Assembly: GCA_017433725.1 (NCBI GenBank)
Contig: JAFRGQ010000098.1
Coordinates: 186,001 to 250,000, forward strand
DNA: 64,000 bases
Direction of reading: 5' to 3'
Source of the DNA: Lachnospiraceae bacterium
GTDB lineage: Bacteria > Bacillota > Clostridia > Lachnospirales > Lachnospiraceae
In this document: positions 6,846 through 16,003 of the stretch, piece after piece
How positions within the stretch are numbered: the stretch's first letter is position 1
Layout of the letters: the number at the start of each line of letters is the position of its first letter
The notes under the pieces: model-generated
Told to the model about the DNA's origin: nothing
The model's database searches: none
Seen by the model: the letters and a program-made list of their open reading frames with translations, nothing else
Translations under genes and position numbers: made by a program

Positions 6846-9824
6846 ATGGCAGCCAGAAAAAACAACAGCCGTAAAACAAGCACTAAAGCCGCCGGTTCAA
6901 AAAAGAGCACAGGCAGCAAGAGCAGAAAAAAGAATACTACGCAAAGAGCATCGTCATCTTCTAAACGGCAGGCTAAAAAGCCTGTCGAGTCCGCAGGTAT
7001 TGCCGGCGATGTAATTTTGCTCGTTGCACTGGTCTCCGCCATTCTTATCTTTGCGTTCAACTTCGGAGTCGGAGGTGTTGTCGGAGGCGCGGTAAGCGAT
7101 TTCCTTTTCGGAGTATTCGGCCTGACCGCTTACGTTGTACCTTTCTACATCTTCTTTGCTATCGCTTTTTATATTGCCAACCGAAATAATTCACTTATCG
7201 TTCGCAAGACATTCGGACTTATTTTGCTTCTTATTTTTGTCTGTGCCATCGTTCAGCTTGTGATGGAACCCAATTTCAGCAGAGAAGCTCACATTTCCGA
7301 TTACTATTATGACAAGGAAGGCGGCGGATTTATCGGCGGTGCGATGGAACATATCTTCACACTGGCATTCAGCCCGATTGTCGCCTGGATTCTTACCCTT
7401 GCCGGTCTGGTTCTGTCTCTGATTATTCTCACACAGAAGCCATTGCTCTCAAAACTTGGTATCAAGACAAAAAGAACAGCTCTTGAAGTCAGGAAAAGGC
7501 GTAGAGAGTCAAGAGAGCAGGAAGATGATGACGATATAGATTATGAGGATGAAGAAGATCTCGCTTCAGCGGACGCGATGATGAAATCGAAGAGACGTAA
7601 AACGTTTCCGATTTTCAATCTGCTTCCGTTTGGTTCGAAGTCATCCGATTATGATATGGACGATGAACTCGATGAAGATGATTTAGAAGACGAAGAAGAT
7701 AGAAGGAGATACGAAAGAAGACGAGCAGAGGCTCGAAAAGCATCTGCTGATCAGGATATTTCCGTTAACATCACGGATGTGATGGAGAATGAAGGAAAGA
7801 ATGAAGCCGAAAATGGTACGGCAACGGAGACTTCCGATAAGAAAAAAGGAAGCAATTCGAACTCCGGAAAGAACGGGAAGAAAGGTAAGGGAAGCAGAAA
7901 ATCCTCTGCTAGGAAAAAGCCTGCTTACACAGATGACAGTAAGATGCCTGCATTCCTTCGGACCGCCATGCAGAACGCGGCTAAGAAATCGGAAAAGAAG
8001 GAACTTTCAGATGATTCGCTGCCTCTCGAGGAATCAGGCCGTGATCATGGCAAAAAAATTAATGATGATTATACGCAGCCTGAAGAAAGCAAAGATAATG
8101 CGGCCTTTGAAGGTATCCTAATCGAGGAACCGGATGAATCCGACGCAGGTTCACATATTGCCATCGAGGGTACCGGAATCTCCGACAATCAACATGCTGA
8201 GAAACACTCTGATTCCGAGGATGCCGCGAAGGAAGATAAGAGCCCGAAGAAACGCGGCAGCGTGAAGAAGGCAAAATCCAGGGAAGAGGAGATCGTTTCA
8301 GGCATCAACACAATTTCAGACGAGATCAACACCAATACAGTAACCCAGAAGACATATGTTCTTCCTTCCACGGATCTGCTTACAAGAGGGAAGATTCAGC
8401 CGGGCGATTCAAGGCAGCATCTGATCGAGACTGCCCAGAAGCTTGAGCAGATATTCAGAGACTTCGGTGTCAACGTTCACGTTAATAATGTCAGTCGCGG
8501 TCCGACAGTTACCAGGTACGAGCTTACCCCTGAGCAGGGCGTAAAAGTCAGCAGGATCGTGTCGTTGACAGATGATATTAAACTGAATCTTGCCGCTTCA
8601 GAGATTCGTATCGAAGCACCGATTCCGGGCAAAGCGGCGGTAGGTATCGAGGTGCCGAATAAGGAAAGTACTGTTGTCGCGTTCAGGGATCTGGTTGAAT
8701 CGAACGAGTATATTAAATCCAAAGCGCCGCTGACATTTGCAGTCGGTAAGGATATTGCCGGTAAGCCTGTCATTTCGGATATTGCGAAAATGCCTCACCT
8801 GTTGATCGCGGGTGCTACAGGTTCCGGTAAATCCGTATGCATCAATACACTTATCATGAGTGTTCTTCTGAAGTCCACACCGGATGAAGTCAAAATGCTT
8901 ATGATTGACCCGAAGGTCGTTGAACTGAAGATTTATGACGGTATACCGCATCTTCTGATTCCGGTCGTCACAGACCCGAAGAAAGCGGCGGGTGCTCTGA
9001 ACTGGGCCGTTCAGGAAATGAACGACCGCTACAACAAATTCGCAGAATACACAGGCGTACGTGACCTGAAATCCTATAATAAGCGCATTGAAAAGATCAA
9101 TGAGGCACTTCCGCCGGAAGAAAGACTGAAAAAACTGCCCCAGATCCTCATTATCGTCGACGAGCTTGCCGATCTTATGATGGTAGCTCCGGGTGAGGTC
9201 GAGGACGCAATCTGCCGTCTTGCACAGCTCGCAAGAGCAGCAGGGCTCCATCTCGTCATTGCGACACAGAGACCTTCCGTCAATGTTGTGACAGGTCTCA
9301 TCAAAGCGAACATGCCTTCAAGGATCGCGCTCGCAGTGTCGTCCGGCGTTGACAGCCGAACGATCATCGATATGAACGGTGCGGAAAAGCTGCTCGGACA
9401 CGGTGATATGCTGTTTGCTCCGCAGGGTTATCCGAAACCTGCACGCGTGCAGGGTGCATACATTTCCGATGAAGATATTTCGCGTGTCGTAAAATATTTG
9501 TCTCAACAAAGTCGTGAAATAGAGTATAATAGGGAAGTTGAGAGTGAGATAACCAAAACGATCAACAATTCTTCACAGACACAGACGTCCAAAGACTCCG
9601 GCCGGGACGAATATTTCCTGGAGGCAGGCCGGGCTGTGATTGATAAGGACAAAGCAACGATCGGTATGTTCCAGAGAATGTTCAAGATCGGCTTTAACCG
9701 CGCAGCGAGAATCATGGATCAGCTGTGCGAAGCGGAAGTCGTCGGGCCCGAGGAAGGAACAAAACCCAGAAAGGTCCTTATGGATGCGGCTACATTTGAA
9801 GCTAAATTCGGAGGAGAGGAGTGA
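6846..9824 (+). CDS. ftsK: FtsK/SpoIIIE family DNA translocase
   Basis: Septum-anchored DNA pump for chromosome segregation. A basic Lys/Ser/Arg-rich start (1-50) is followed by about four membrane helices (~55-200). Next comes a long low-complexity linker (~210-510) with acidic runs such as EQEDDDDIDYEDEEDL and basic K/S/G stretches. The motor domain has Walker A GATGSGKS and Walker B IIVDELADLMM. The C-terminal ~65 residues (AGRAVIDKDKATIGMFQ onward) are the gamma winged helix that reads polarity sequences. At 992 aa it is on the long side because of the linker. AAGGAGA precedes the ATG. Whether it acts in vegetative division, sporulation or both cannot be decided here. Confidence 0.94.
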   Translation: MAARKNNSRKTSTKAAGSKKSTGSKSRKKNTTQRASSSSKRQAKKPVESAGIAGDVILLVALVSAILIFAFNFGVGGVVGGAVSDFLFGVFGLTAYVVPFYIFFAIAFYIANRNNSLIVRKTFGLILLLIFVCAIVQLVMEPNFSREAHISDYYYDKEGGGFIGGAMEHIFTLAFSPIVAWILTLAGLVLSLIILTQKPLLSKLGIKTKRTALEVRKRRRESREQEDDDDIDYEDEEDLASADAMMKSKRRKTFPIFNLLPFGSKSSDYDMDDELDEDDLEDEEDRRRYERRRAEARKASADQDISVNITDVMENEGKNEAENGTATETSDKKKGSNSNSGKNGKKGKGSRKSSARKKPAYTDDSKMPAFLRTAMQNAAKKSEKKELSDDSLPLEESGRDHGKKINDDYTQPEESKDNAAFEGILIEEPDESDAGSHIAIEGTGISDNQHAEKHSDSEDAAKEDKSPKKRGSVKKAKSREEEIVSGINTISDEINTNTVTQKTYVLPSTDLLTRGKIQPGDSRQHLIETAQKLEQIFRDFGVNVHVNNVSRGPTVTRYELTPEQGVKVSRIVSLTDDIKLNLAASEIRIEAPIPGKAAVGIEVPNKESTVVAFRDLVESNEYIKSKAPLTFAVGKDIAGKPVISDIAKMPHLLIAGATGSGKSVCINTLIMSVLLKSTPDEVKMLMIDPKVVELKIYDGIPHLLIPVVTDPKKAAGALNWAVQEMNDRYNKFAEYTGVRDLKSYNKRIEKINEALPPEERLKKLPQILIIVDELADLMMVAPGEVEDAICRLAQLARAAGLHLVIATQRPSVNVVTGLIKANMPSRIALAVSSGVDSRTIIDMNGAEKLLGHGDMLFAPQGYPKPARVQGAYISDEDISRVVKYLSQQSREIEYNREVESEITKTINNSSQTQTSKDSGRDEYFLEAGRAVIDKDKATIGMFQRMFKIGFNRAARIMDQLCEAEVVGPEEGTKPRKVLMDAATFEAKFGGEE

Positions 9825-9904
9825 GCATAATCTGCTCCGCCTTACCGGAAGAATGTAGCTAACAAGATACGATATGTGATGCCTTGCATCATTCTATCTA
9901 TATA

Positions 9905-9925
9905 GGGGAGTGCAATCAGCTCCCC
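9905..9925 (+). promoter_or_regulatory. hairpin abutting the nfnA Shine-Dalgarno
   Basis: GGGGAG (9905-9910) pairs perfectly with CTCCCC (9920-9925) across a 9-nt loop, and the SD sequence GGAGGAGG starts at the very next base. The stem could compete with ribosome loading. Inferred only. Confidence 0.35.
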
Positions 9926-9938
9926 GGAGGAGGAAGCC

Positions 9939-10811
9939 ATGTACAAAATCTTAAAGAAAAAGCAGCTGAGTGCAGTCGTCTGGCTCATGGTAGTTGAGGC
10001 ACCACTTGTTGCACGTAACTGTCAGCCGGGCCAGTTCGTTATCGTGAAGAATGACGAAGTTGGCGAGAGAATTCCGCTTACGATCTGCGATTATGATCGT
10101 GAGAAGGGAACCATTACCATAGTTTTCCAGCCGGTAGGCGTCAGCACACTCAAATTCCTGAAGCTTGAAGAGGGCGACTCTTTCCAGGATTTTGTCGGAC
10201 CGCTCGGCAGGCCTTCCAATATTCTCGAGATGAGCGAGGAAGAGCTTAAGAGCAAGAAATTCCTGTTTGTCGCGGGCGGAGTCGGAACCGCGCCGGTATA
10301 CCCGCAGGTCAAATGGCTCAAGGAACACGGATATGATGCAGATGTAATTATCGGTGCAAGGACGAAGGATCTCCTGTTCTTCGAGGATGAGATGAGAGCA
10401 GTTGCTAAAAATCTCTACCTCACAACAGACGACGGTTCCTACATGCATAAGGGCGTTGTCACTTCAGTGATCGACGAACTTGTAGAACAGGGCGTGGAAT
10501 ACAATCACTGCGTGGCTATCGGACCGATGATCATGATGAAGTTCGTATGCCTTACAACGAAAAAATACAACATTCCGACAATCGTCAGCATGAATCCGAT
10601 TATGGTCGACGGTACCGGTATGTGCGGCGCGTGCCGTCTCACTGTCGGTGACGAGATCAAGTTCGCATGTGTAGACGGGCCGGAATTCGACGGCTTCAAG
10701 ATCAACTGGTCTGAGGCTATGAAGAGAACGACGCTGTATAAGACGGAAGAGGGTCGCGCGAAGCTGAGATACGAAGAGGGCGAAACTCATCACGGCAACT
10801 GCGGAAATTGA
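9939..10811 (+). CDS. nfnA: NfnA: FAD/[2Fe-2S] subunit of NADH-dependent ferredoxin:NADP+ oxidoreductase
   Basis: Small subunit of the electron-bifurcating transhydrogenase NfnAB, which couples NADH, ferredoxin and NADP+ in anaerobes. It belongs to the sulfide/dihydroorotate dehydrogenase-like group. It has an FAD-binding ferredoxin-reductase barrel (~1-95), an NAD-binding Rossmann part with FVAGGVGTAPVYPQ (~105), and a C-terminal [2Fe-2S] segment with the cysteine pattern GTGMCGACR followed by a later Cys. Length 290 aa matches the family. The SD GGAGGAGG is 5 nt before the ATG. The partner subunit starts 17 nt downstream, which is the strongest support for this call over a stand-alone sulfide dehydrogenase subunit. 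Confidence 0.87.
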   Translation: MYKILKKKQLSAVVWLMVVEAPLVARNCQPGQFVIVKNDEVGERIPLTICDYDREKGTITIVFQPVGVSTLKFLKLEEGDSFQDFVGPLGRPSNILEMSEEELKSKKFLFVAGGVGTAPVYPQVKWLKEHGYDADVIIGARTKDLLFFEDEMRAVAKNLYLTTDDGSYMHKGVVTSVIDELVEQGVEYNHCVAIGPMIMMKFVCLTTKKYNIPTIVSMNPIMVDGTGMCGACRLTVGDEIKFACVDGPEFDGFKINWSEAMKRTTLYKTEEGRAKLRYEEGETHHGNCGN

Positions 10812-10828
10812 TAGGGAGGTAACGCGTA

Positions 10829-12226
10829 ATGCCTAATATGTCAAAAACAAAGGTCCCTGTAAGAGAGCAGGAGCCGCTTGTCAGAGCCAGAAACTTTGAT
10901 GAAGTTTGTTACGGATATAATGAAGAGGAAGCTGTAGAGGAAGCCGGCAGATGTCTGAACTGCAAGAATGCACGCTGCATCGAGGGTTGTCCCGTCAGCA
11001 TCAATATTCCCGGATTTATCAAGAAGGTCGTGGAAAAAGATTTTGCCGGAGCTTATCAGGTAATATCCGAATCGAGTTCCCTTCCGGCTGTCTGCGGTCG
11101 TGTATGCCCGCAGGAGACACAGTGCGAAGGAAAATGCATCCGCGGTCTGAAGGCTGAGCCCGTCTCCATAGGAAAACTCGAGCGGTTCGTAGCTGACCGC
11201 GCGAAGGAGGATGGAATTAAACCGCAAGGCGCGAAGGTCAAAAACGGTCATAAGGTCGCAGTCATCGGCTCCGGTCCGGCAGGCCTTACATGCGCAGGCG
11301 ACCTTGCCAAGATGGGATATGATGTGACTATCTATGAAGCCCTTCACAAAGCCGGCGGCGTTCTGACCTACGGCATTCCGGAATTCCGTCTTCCGAAAGA
11401 GAAGGTCGTTGCAGAGGAAGTCAAGAATGTTGAAGGTCTCGGCGTAAAGATCATCACAGACGTTATCGTCGGCAGGACGATTTCGTTGGATGACCTGATC
11501 GAGGAGGAAGGATATGAGGCTATTTTCATCGGATCAGGCGCAGGTCTTCCGATGTTCATGGGTATTCCGGGTGAAAATGCAAACGGTGTTTTCTCCGCAA
11601 ACGAGTATCTGACCCGCAACAATCTCATGTATGCTTTCCGCGACGATTATGACACACCTATTTACAAGGCAAAGAAAGCTGTTGTAGTCGGCGGCGGCAA
11701 CGTTGCTATGGATGCAGCCAGAACAGCACTCCGTCTCGGAGCGGAGGTCCACCTTGTATATCGCCGCTCTGAGGCTGAACTTCCGGCGAGAGCAGAGGAA
11801 GTCCACCACGCAAAGGAAGAGGGCGTTCAGTTCGATATCCTTACGAATCCGACTGAGATCCTCACAGATGAAAATGATAACGTGATCGGAATCAAGTGCA
11901 TCCGCATGGAGCTTGGCGAGCCGGATGCATCCGGAAGAAGACGCCCGGTTCCGATTCCGGGTTCAGAGTTCGAGATGGACTGTGACGCTGTCATCATGTC
12001 TCTCGGAACATCTCCCAACCCGCTCATCTCCTCAACGACGCCCGGTCTCGAGACGAACCGCAGGAAATGCCTTGTTGCCACAGAGGATGAGGGCAAGACT
12101 ACGAAGGAAGGCGTGTATGCCGGCGGCGATGCGGTCACAGGCGCTGCAACCGTTATTCTTGCCATGGGTGCCGGTCGCGTAGGTGCGAAGGGTATCGATA
12201 ATTACATCAAGAGCAAAAATCAGTAA
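10829..12226 (+). CDS. nfnB: NfnB: NADPH-binding large subunit (GltD-like)
   Basis: Large subunit of NfnAB, resembling the glutamate synthase small subunit. The N-terminal ~130 residues hold two Fe-S cysteine sets, CLNCKNARCIEGCP and CGRVCPQETQCEGKC. An FAD site follows (GSGPAGLTCAGDLAKMG), then an NADPH Rossmann site (VVVGGGNVAMDAARTALRLG). The C-terminal YAGGDAVTGAATVILAMG closes the FAD domain. 465 aa is normal. No glutamate synthase large subunit is nearby, and the adjacent nfnA makes Nfn much more likely than GltD. A rho-independent terminator follows. Confidence 0.88.
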   Translation: MPNMSKTKVPVREQEPLVRARNFDEVCYGYNEEEAVEEAGRCLNCKNARCIEGCPVSINIPGFIKKVVEKDFAGAYQVISESSSLPAVCGRVCPQETQCEGKCIRGLKAEPVSIGKLERFVADRAKEDGIKPQGAKVKNGHKVAVIGSGPAGLTCAGDLAKMGYDVTIYEALHKAGGVLTYGIPEFRLPKEKVVAEEVKNVEGLGVKIITDVIVGRTISLDDLIEEEGYEAIFIGSGAGLPMFMGIPGENANGVFSANEYLTRNNLMYAFRDDYDTPIYKAKKAVVVGGGNVAMDAARTALRLGAEVHLVYRRSEAELPARAEEVHHAKEEGVQFDILTNPTEILTDENDNVIGIKCIRMELGEPDASGRRRPVPIPGSEFEMDCDAVIMSLGTSPNPLISSTTPGLETNRRKCLVATEDEGKTTKEGVYAGGDAVTGAATVILAMGAGRVGAKGIDNYIKSKNQ

Positions 12227-12294
12227 TACTACTAACTTCACACATTCTGACAGGTCAGGAATGTCGTGTAGGAAACCTGTTTTAACGAATCAAC

Positions 12295-12348
12295 AAGGGC
12301 TGTCGCATGAACCGGCGGAGTTCGTTTCATGCGGCGAGCCCTTCTTTT
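12295..12348 (+). terminator. intrinsic terminator after nfnB, touching the rlmH start
   Basis: AAGGGC (12295-12300) pairs with GCCCTT (12338-12343) and, after a small internal loop, GCATGAA (12305-12311) with TTCATGC (12326-12332). CTTTTATT follows directly, and the rlmH ATG begins at 12352. Confidence 0.75.
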
Positions 12349-12351
12349 ATT

Positions 12352-12831
12352 ATGAAGATCAGAGTAATTTGTGTAGGAAAAGTTAAAGAAAAATTTTATC
12401 GCGATGCTGTTGCGGAATACACGAAACGTCTTTCACGCTACTGCAAGACGGAAATCGTTGAATGCTCCGATGAGAAGACACCGGACGGTGCCTCTGTTCA
12501 GGAGGAAGACCGAATCAAAGGGAAGGAGGGGGAAAAAGTCCTCTCCAGGATCACAGATAATGATTATTGTATAGCACTCGCAATAAACGGGAAGACTTAC
12601 TCATCCGAGAGTCTTTCGACACATTTGTCACATCTTATGATGAACGGCAGGAGCACCATCACATTCATCATAGGAGGCTCCCTAGGATTATCAGATGCGG
12701 TCTTAAGGCGGGCTGATGAGTCTATGAGCTTTTCGGAGCTCACATTTCCGCATCAGCTCATGCGGGTCATTTTGCTCGAACAGATCTACCGGTCTTTTCG
12801 TATTATGAACAATGAGCCCTACCATAAGTGA
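12352..12831 (+). CDS. rlmH: 23S rRNA (pseudouridine1915-N3)-methyltransferase
   Basis: SPOUT methyltransferase that modifies pseudouridine 1915 in helix 69 of 23S rRNA, on assembled 70S ribosomes. The product begins MKIRVICVGKVKEKF, the usual start of the family, and gives 159 aa, the typical length. The SAM-binding knot is seen in FIIGGSLGLSD, and the C-terminus shows the conserved MRVILLEQIYRSFRI. An upstream in-frame start (12307) would add 15 unrelated residues and lies inside a hairpin. There is no recognisable Shine-Dalgarno: the start codon sits 3 nt after the T-tract of the upstream terminator. Confidence 0.92.
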   Translation: MKIRVICVGKVKEKFYRDAVAEYTKRLSRYCKTEIVECSDEKTPDGASVQEEDRIKGKEGEKVLSRITDNDYCIALAINGKTYSSESLSTHLSHLMMNGRSTITFIIGGSLGLSDAVLRRADESMSFSELTFPHQLMRVILLEQIYRSFRIMNNEPYHK

Positions 12832-12869
12832 GCAGGACGTTAATTTATAAATTGTTACCAAAATATTAA

Positions 12870-12898
12870 TTGGCGAATAGCAAAGTATTTCTTATTTT
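12870..12898 (+). promoter_or_regulatory. possible promoter for phoH
   Basis: TTGGCG (12870-12875), 17-bp spacer, TATTTT (12893-12898). It lies immediately before a perfect dyad, so the dyad would cover the start of transcription. Confidence 0.4.
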
Positions 12899-12905
12899 TG
12901 ATTAT

Positions 12906-12927
12906 TGTGTTAAAATATTTTAACACA
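12906..12927. promoter_or_regulatory. perfect 22-bp palindrome, candidate operator
   Basis: The self-complementary half-site TGTGTTAAAAT is followed directly by ATTTTAACACA. It ends 18 nt before the phoH ATG, just ahead of the GAAAGGGG ribosome site. It resembles a Rex box but the TTAA half-sites are 6 rather than 4 bp apart. The cognate regulator is not known. Confidence 0.5.
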
Positions 12928-12945
12928 CTGGAAAGGGGACAATCC

Positions 12946-13953
12946 ATGGGAAACACAACCGAATCATCTGTTGCGATTCCTGCCGAACATGAACGAAACA
13001 TATTCGGAGATTTCGATCAGCATCTGAAATCCATCGAGAATACGCTGCACGTTGAGATGATTGAGCGCGACGGTGTATTGAAAATCATCGGAGAAGAATC
13101 TGCCGTCAAAAAAGCTAAACGGCTTCTCGGTCAGCTGCTTCTTCTTTCGGAAAGAGGAAATACAATCACCACACAGAACCTGAATTACGCACTCTCCCTT
13201 CTCATGGAGGATAAAGAGAACGCTATGACGGCTCTGGATGATGATATAATTATACATACCGTTGCCGGAAGACCTGTTAAACCGAAGACAATAGGCCAGA
13301 AGAAATATGTGGATTCCATTCGTGAACGCATGATTACGTTCGGAATAGGTCCGGCCGGAACAGGTAAGACTTATATAGCTATGGCTATGGCTGTCAGAGC
13401 TTTCAGAAGAAATGAGGTCACACGCATCATTCTGACAAGACCGGCTATCGAAGCCGGGGAGAAGCTTGGCTTTCTGCCGGGCGACCTTCAGAGCAAGATT
13501 GACCCTTACCTGAGGCCGCTCTATGACGCGCTCTACGAGATCATGGGAGCGGAAGCTTTTCTTAAAAACTCGGAGAAGGGACTCATTGAAGTGGCGCCGC
13601 TTGCTTATATGCGCGGCAGAACGCTGGACAATGCTTTTATTATACTGGATGAGGCCCAGAACACGACGCCTGCTCAGATGAAAATGTTCCTTACAAGAAT
13701 CGGTTTCGGAACCAAGGTCGTCATCACAGGTGACCGAACACAGAAAGACCTTCCCAAAGACACAGAGAGTGGTCTGGACGTTGCCTTCAAGGTTCTGAAG
13801 AAAATTGATGAAATCGGCTTCTGCGAACTGACTTCTAAGGATGTTGTGCGTCATCCGCTTGTCCAGAAGATTGTGCAGGCCTATGAAGTTTATGAGGAGA
13901 AGAAGGGCAGAGACAGAAAGAGTGCAAAGCCCAAAGTAAGATTTTACAGATGA
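12946..13953 (+). CDS. phoH: PhoH-family ATPase
   Basis: Cytoplasmic P-loop ATPase related to the helicase superfamily 1 motor, genetically tied to RNA and ribosome quality control with YbeY. Walker A GPAGTGKTY lies near residue 145 and Walker B FIILDEAQNTTPAQM near 235. An N-terminal KH-like segment (~20-70, with EMIERDGVLKIIGE) precedes the ATPase. 335 aa is usual. The ATG at 12946 has GAAAGGGG 7 nt upstream; a TTG at 12898 would start inside the promoter region. ybeY follows after 50 nt, the standard Firmicutes pairing. Confidence 0.92.
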   Translation: MGNTTESSVAIPAEHERNIFGDFDQHLKSIENTLHVEMIERDGVLKIIGEESAVKKAKRLLGQLLLLSERGNTITTQNLNYALSLLMEDKENAMTALDDDIIIHTVAGRPVKPKTIGQKKYVDSIRERMITFGIGPAGTGKTYIAMAMAVRAFRRNEVTRIILTRPAIEAGEKLGFLPGDLQSKIDPYLRPLYDALYEIMGAEAFLKNSEKGLIEVAPLAYMRGRTLDNAFIILDEAQNTTPAQMKMFLTRIGFGTKVVITGDRTQKDLPKDTESGLDVAFKVLKKIDEIGFCELTSKDVVRHPLVQKIVQAYEVYEEKKGRDRKSAKPKVRFYR

Positions 13954-13958
13954 GAGAT

Positions 13959-13980
13959 TTATTCTTCATCGCGCAATACT
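13959..13980 (-). repeat. dispersed short repeat, copy 1
   Basis: Plus-strand bases 13961-13980 match 21269-21288 at 19 of 20 positions, and the core (minus strand CGCGATGAAGAATAA) recurs on the plus strand near 34882-34896. It lies in the phoH-ybeY spacer. Confidence 0.5.
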
Positions 13981-14003
13981 CGTGACTTTGGAGGAATCAG
14001 ATT

Positions 14004-14525
14004 GTGACAGTGACTATAGAAAATGAATTTGATCCGAAAGAGAGAGACGAGATTCTCTCTTTCGACTACCGAAAAACTGCCGAGGATGTTCTCGGTGGGT
14101 TTCTCGACGCAACGGAATGTCCCTTTGAGTCGGAGGTCAATATCCTGCTGACAGGGGAAGAAGAAATCCGGGAGATCAATCGCGAGCAACGGGGCATTGA
14201 TAATGTGACAGATGTCCTTTCCTTCCCGCTCCACGAATATCAAACGCCGGCCGGCTTCGATGAGCTGGATGAGGATAGTTTTGATGATTTTGATCCGGAG
14301 AGCGGTGAACTCCTGCTTGGAGATATCGTGCTTTGTCTGCCAAAGATCCAGGAGCAGGCAGCTGCATTCGGGCACAGTACAAGACGTGAATACGCTTTTC
14401 TGATTGCGCACAGTCTCCTGCATCTTGTCGGCTTTGACCATATGGTGCCGGAAGATGAGGAAAAGATGACGTCTATGCAGAACGCTATTCTGGACAGTCT
14501 CGGTATTACACGGGATGCGGGCTGA
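14004..14525 (+). CDS. ybeY: endoribonuclease YbeY (rRNA maturation factor)
   Basis: Zinc-dependent endonuclease for 16S rRNA 3' processing and 70S quality control. The metal-binding motif HSLLHLVGFDH (H-x3-H-x5-H) is intact near residue 135. The upstream NIDNVTDVLSFPL-like block, here RGIDNVTDVLSFP, is conserved. It is slightly longer than usual (173 aa) because of an acidic insertion (DELDEDSFDDFDPESG) after the VTDVLSFP strand. GTG start with GGAGG 9 nt upstream. It follows phoH in one operon. Confidence 0.93.
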   Translation: MTVTIENEFDPKERDEILSFDYRKTAEDVLGGFLDATECPFESEVNILLTGEEEIREINREQRGIDNVTDVLSFPLHEYQTPAGFDELDEDSFDDFDPESGELLLGDIVLCLPKIQEQAAAFGHSTRREYAFLIAHSLLHLVGFDHMVPEDEEKMTSMQNAILDSLGITRDAG

Positions 14526-14602
14526 AGTAACGACATTGATTGAAGATTCATATTGCGTAACGGTCATGATACGAAGACTACAATTCACATAAAGGAGATA
14601 AC

Positions 14603-16000
14603 ATGAAAAGGGTCAAGCTTGTAATACCGGTGCTGATTGCAGCGTCGCTCCTTAGCGGATGTACTATAAAAGGTCACTTCTGGAGATACTGGGGCCATAA
14701 TTCGGGCAATGGTATGGATATGTCCTACGATACAACTCAGAAGGACGAATCGAATACAGGGCTTCTGGAGAGAATCATGAAGGAAGCCACGCCGACCCCG
14801 ACCGAAACACCGACGCCTACGCCGGCTCCCACTGCGACACCTACGCCGACACCGATTCCGACGGAACCGATCCCTCAGGGAATGATCAAGAGTGATATTA
14901 CCGGTGAGTATATTCCCGATACCTTTAAGAATAAACGCCCGATGGCGTTTATGATCGACAACGTGAGCGGTGCGATTCCGCAGAGCGGGATCAGTCAGGC
15001 GAGCATGTATTTTGAGGCGACTGTCGAAGGTAGCCTGACACGTATGATGGCTGTTTTCGAGGATTATTCCAATCTTCCACGCGTGGGCCCGCTTCGCAGC
15101 TGCCGAGACTACTTTGTATCTCTTGCAGCCGGACTGGATGAGCTGTATGTCCATTACGGGCAGGCTGCTTACGCTCTCCCGTATCTTGAATCGGATGATG
15201 TGGACAATCTTTCCGGATTAGCATGGTATACCGATCAGGTATTCTTCCGTGATAATTCTTTCCACAGTGCGCCGCACAACGCTTACGCCAACTCGGAAGG
15301 TCTGCTCAGAGGAATAGAAATCCGGGGGTACAGGACAGAGCATTACGATGGCTACAAGCCCCAGTATAAATTCCACTGGGTCGGCAAGGAGAGCAATTTT
15401 GAGAATGGCCAGGACGCGGCGTTTGTCGCACTCGGTTATCCGTATAATCAGCCGAAGTTCTATTATCAGCCGGATTCCGGACTTTACCTCAGAGAGGAGT
15501 ACGGTGCACCGCACATCGATGTGGAGAACGGGGAACAGATCGCGGTCAAGAACATTATCATAGAGTTCCAGAATTATGCAAATTATCAGGAATCTCAGTA
15601 CCTGCATTTCGACACGACGGCGGGAGGAAAAGGAAAGTATATAACGAACGGCAAGGCAATCGACATTACCTGGGAGAGACCGAGTTTTTATGAGCCGGTC
15701 ACCTATAAGACCCTTGACGGTAAAGTGCTGGAACTCAACACCGGAAAGACATTTGTCTGCCTTGTTCAGAACGAAAATATCAGGGCCTGCCAGTTCGGAG
15801 CGAGTGAGGAAACAGCGACCTGTTGTGTATCGGAGGAAGAAGCAGCCGCTGCCGAGGTCTACAATGAAGAATGGAGAGCTGCCTATAAGTACGGTGAGGA
15901 TCCGTATCTGTCCATCATGGCTCAGGAACGGGATGCAGCGATTGCTTCCCACGGCGGCCAGTCTAAAGTTCAGGTGGGCATGGGCAATGGAGATTTTTAA
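14603..16000 (+). CDS. DUF3048 (YerB-type) lipoprotein
   Basis: Secreted lipoprotein: positively charged start, hydrophobic stretch and lipobox LLSGC with Cys at about residue 20. A Thr/Pro-rich spacer of repeated TPTP units (~55-90) lifts the folded part off the membrane. The DUF3048 domain follows, with the GPLRSCRDYFVSLA block, then a C-terminal beta-rich part as in YerB of Bacillus. 465 aa. Function of the family is unknown; a wall-associated role is only suggested by location. The AAAGGAG site is 8 nt before the ATG. proB starts 3 nt after the stop, so both probably share a transcript despite no obvious link. Confidence 0.88.
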   Translation: MKRVKLVIPVLIAASLLSGCTIKGHFWRYWGHNSGNGMDMSYDTTQKDESNTGLLERIMKEATPTPTETPTPTPAPTATPTPTPIPTEPIPQGMIKSDITGEYIPDTFKNKRPMAFMIDNVSGAIPQSGISQASMYFEATVEGSLTRMMAVFEDYSNLPRVGPLRSCRDYFVSLAAGLDELYVHYGQAAYALPYLESDDVDNLSGLAWYTDQVFFRDNSFHSAPHNAYANSEGLLRGIEIRGYRTEHYDGYKPQYKFHWVGKESNFENGQDAAFVALGYPYNQPKFYYQPDSGLYLREEYGAPHIDVENGEQIAVKNIIIEFQNYANYQESQYLHFDTTAGGKGKYITNGKAIDITWERPSFYEPVTYKTLDGKVLELNTGKTFVCLVQNENIRACQFGASEETATCCVSEEEAAAAEVYNEEWRAAYKYGEDPYLSIMAQERDAAIASHGGQSKVQVGMGNGDF

Positions 16001-16003
16001 CGG

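Noticed and set aside
12906..12927. Rex operator
   Set aside because: TTAA half-sites are separated by 6 bp instead of 4.
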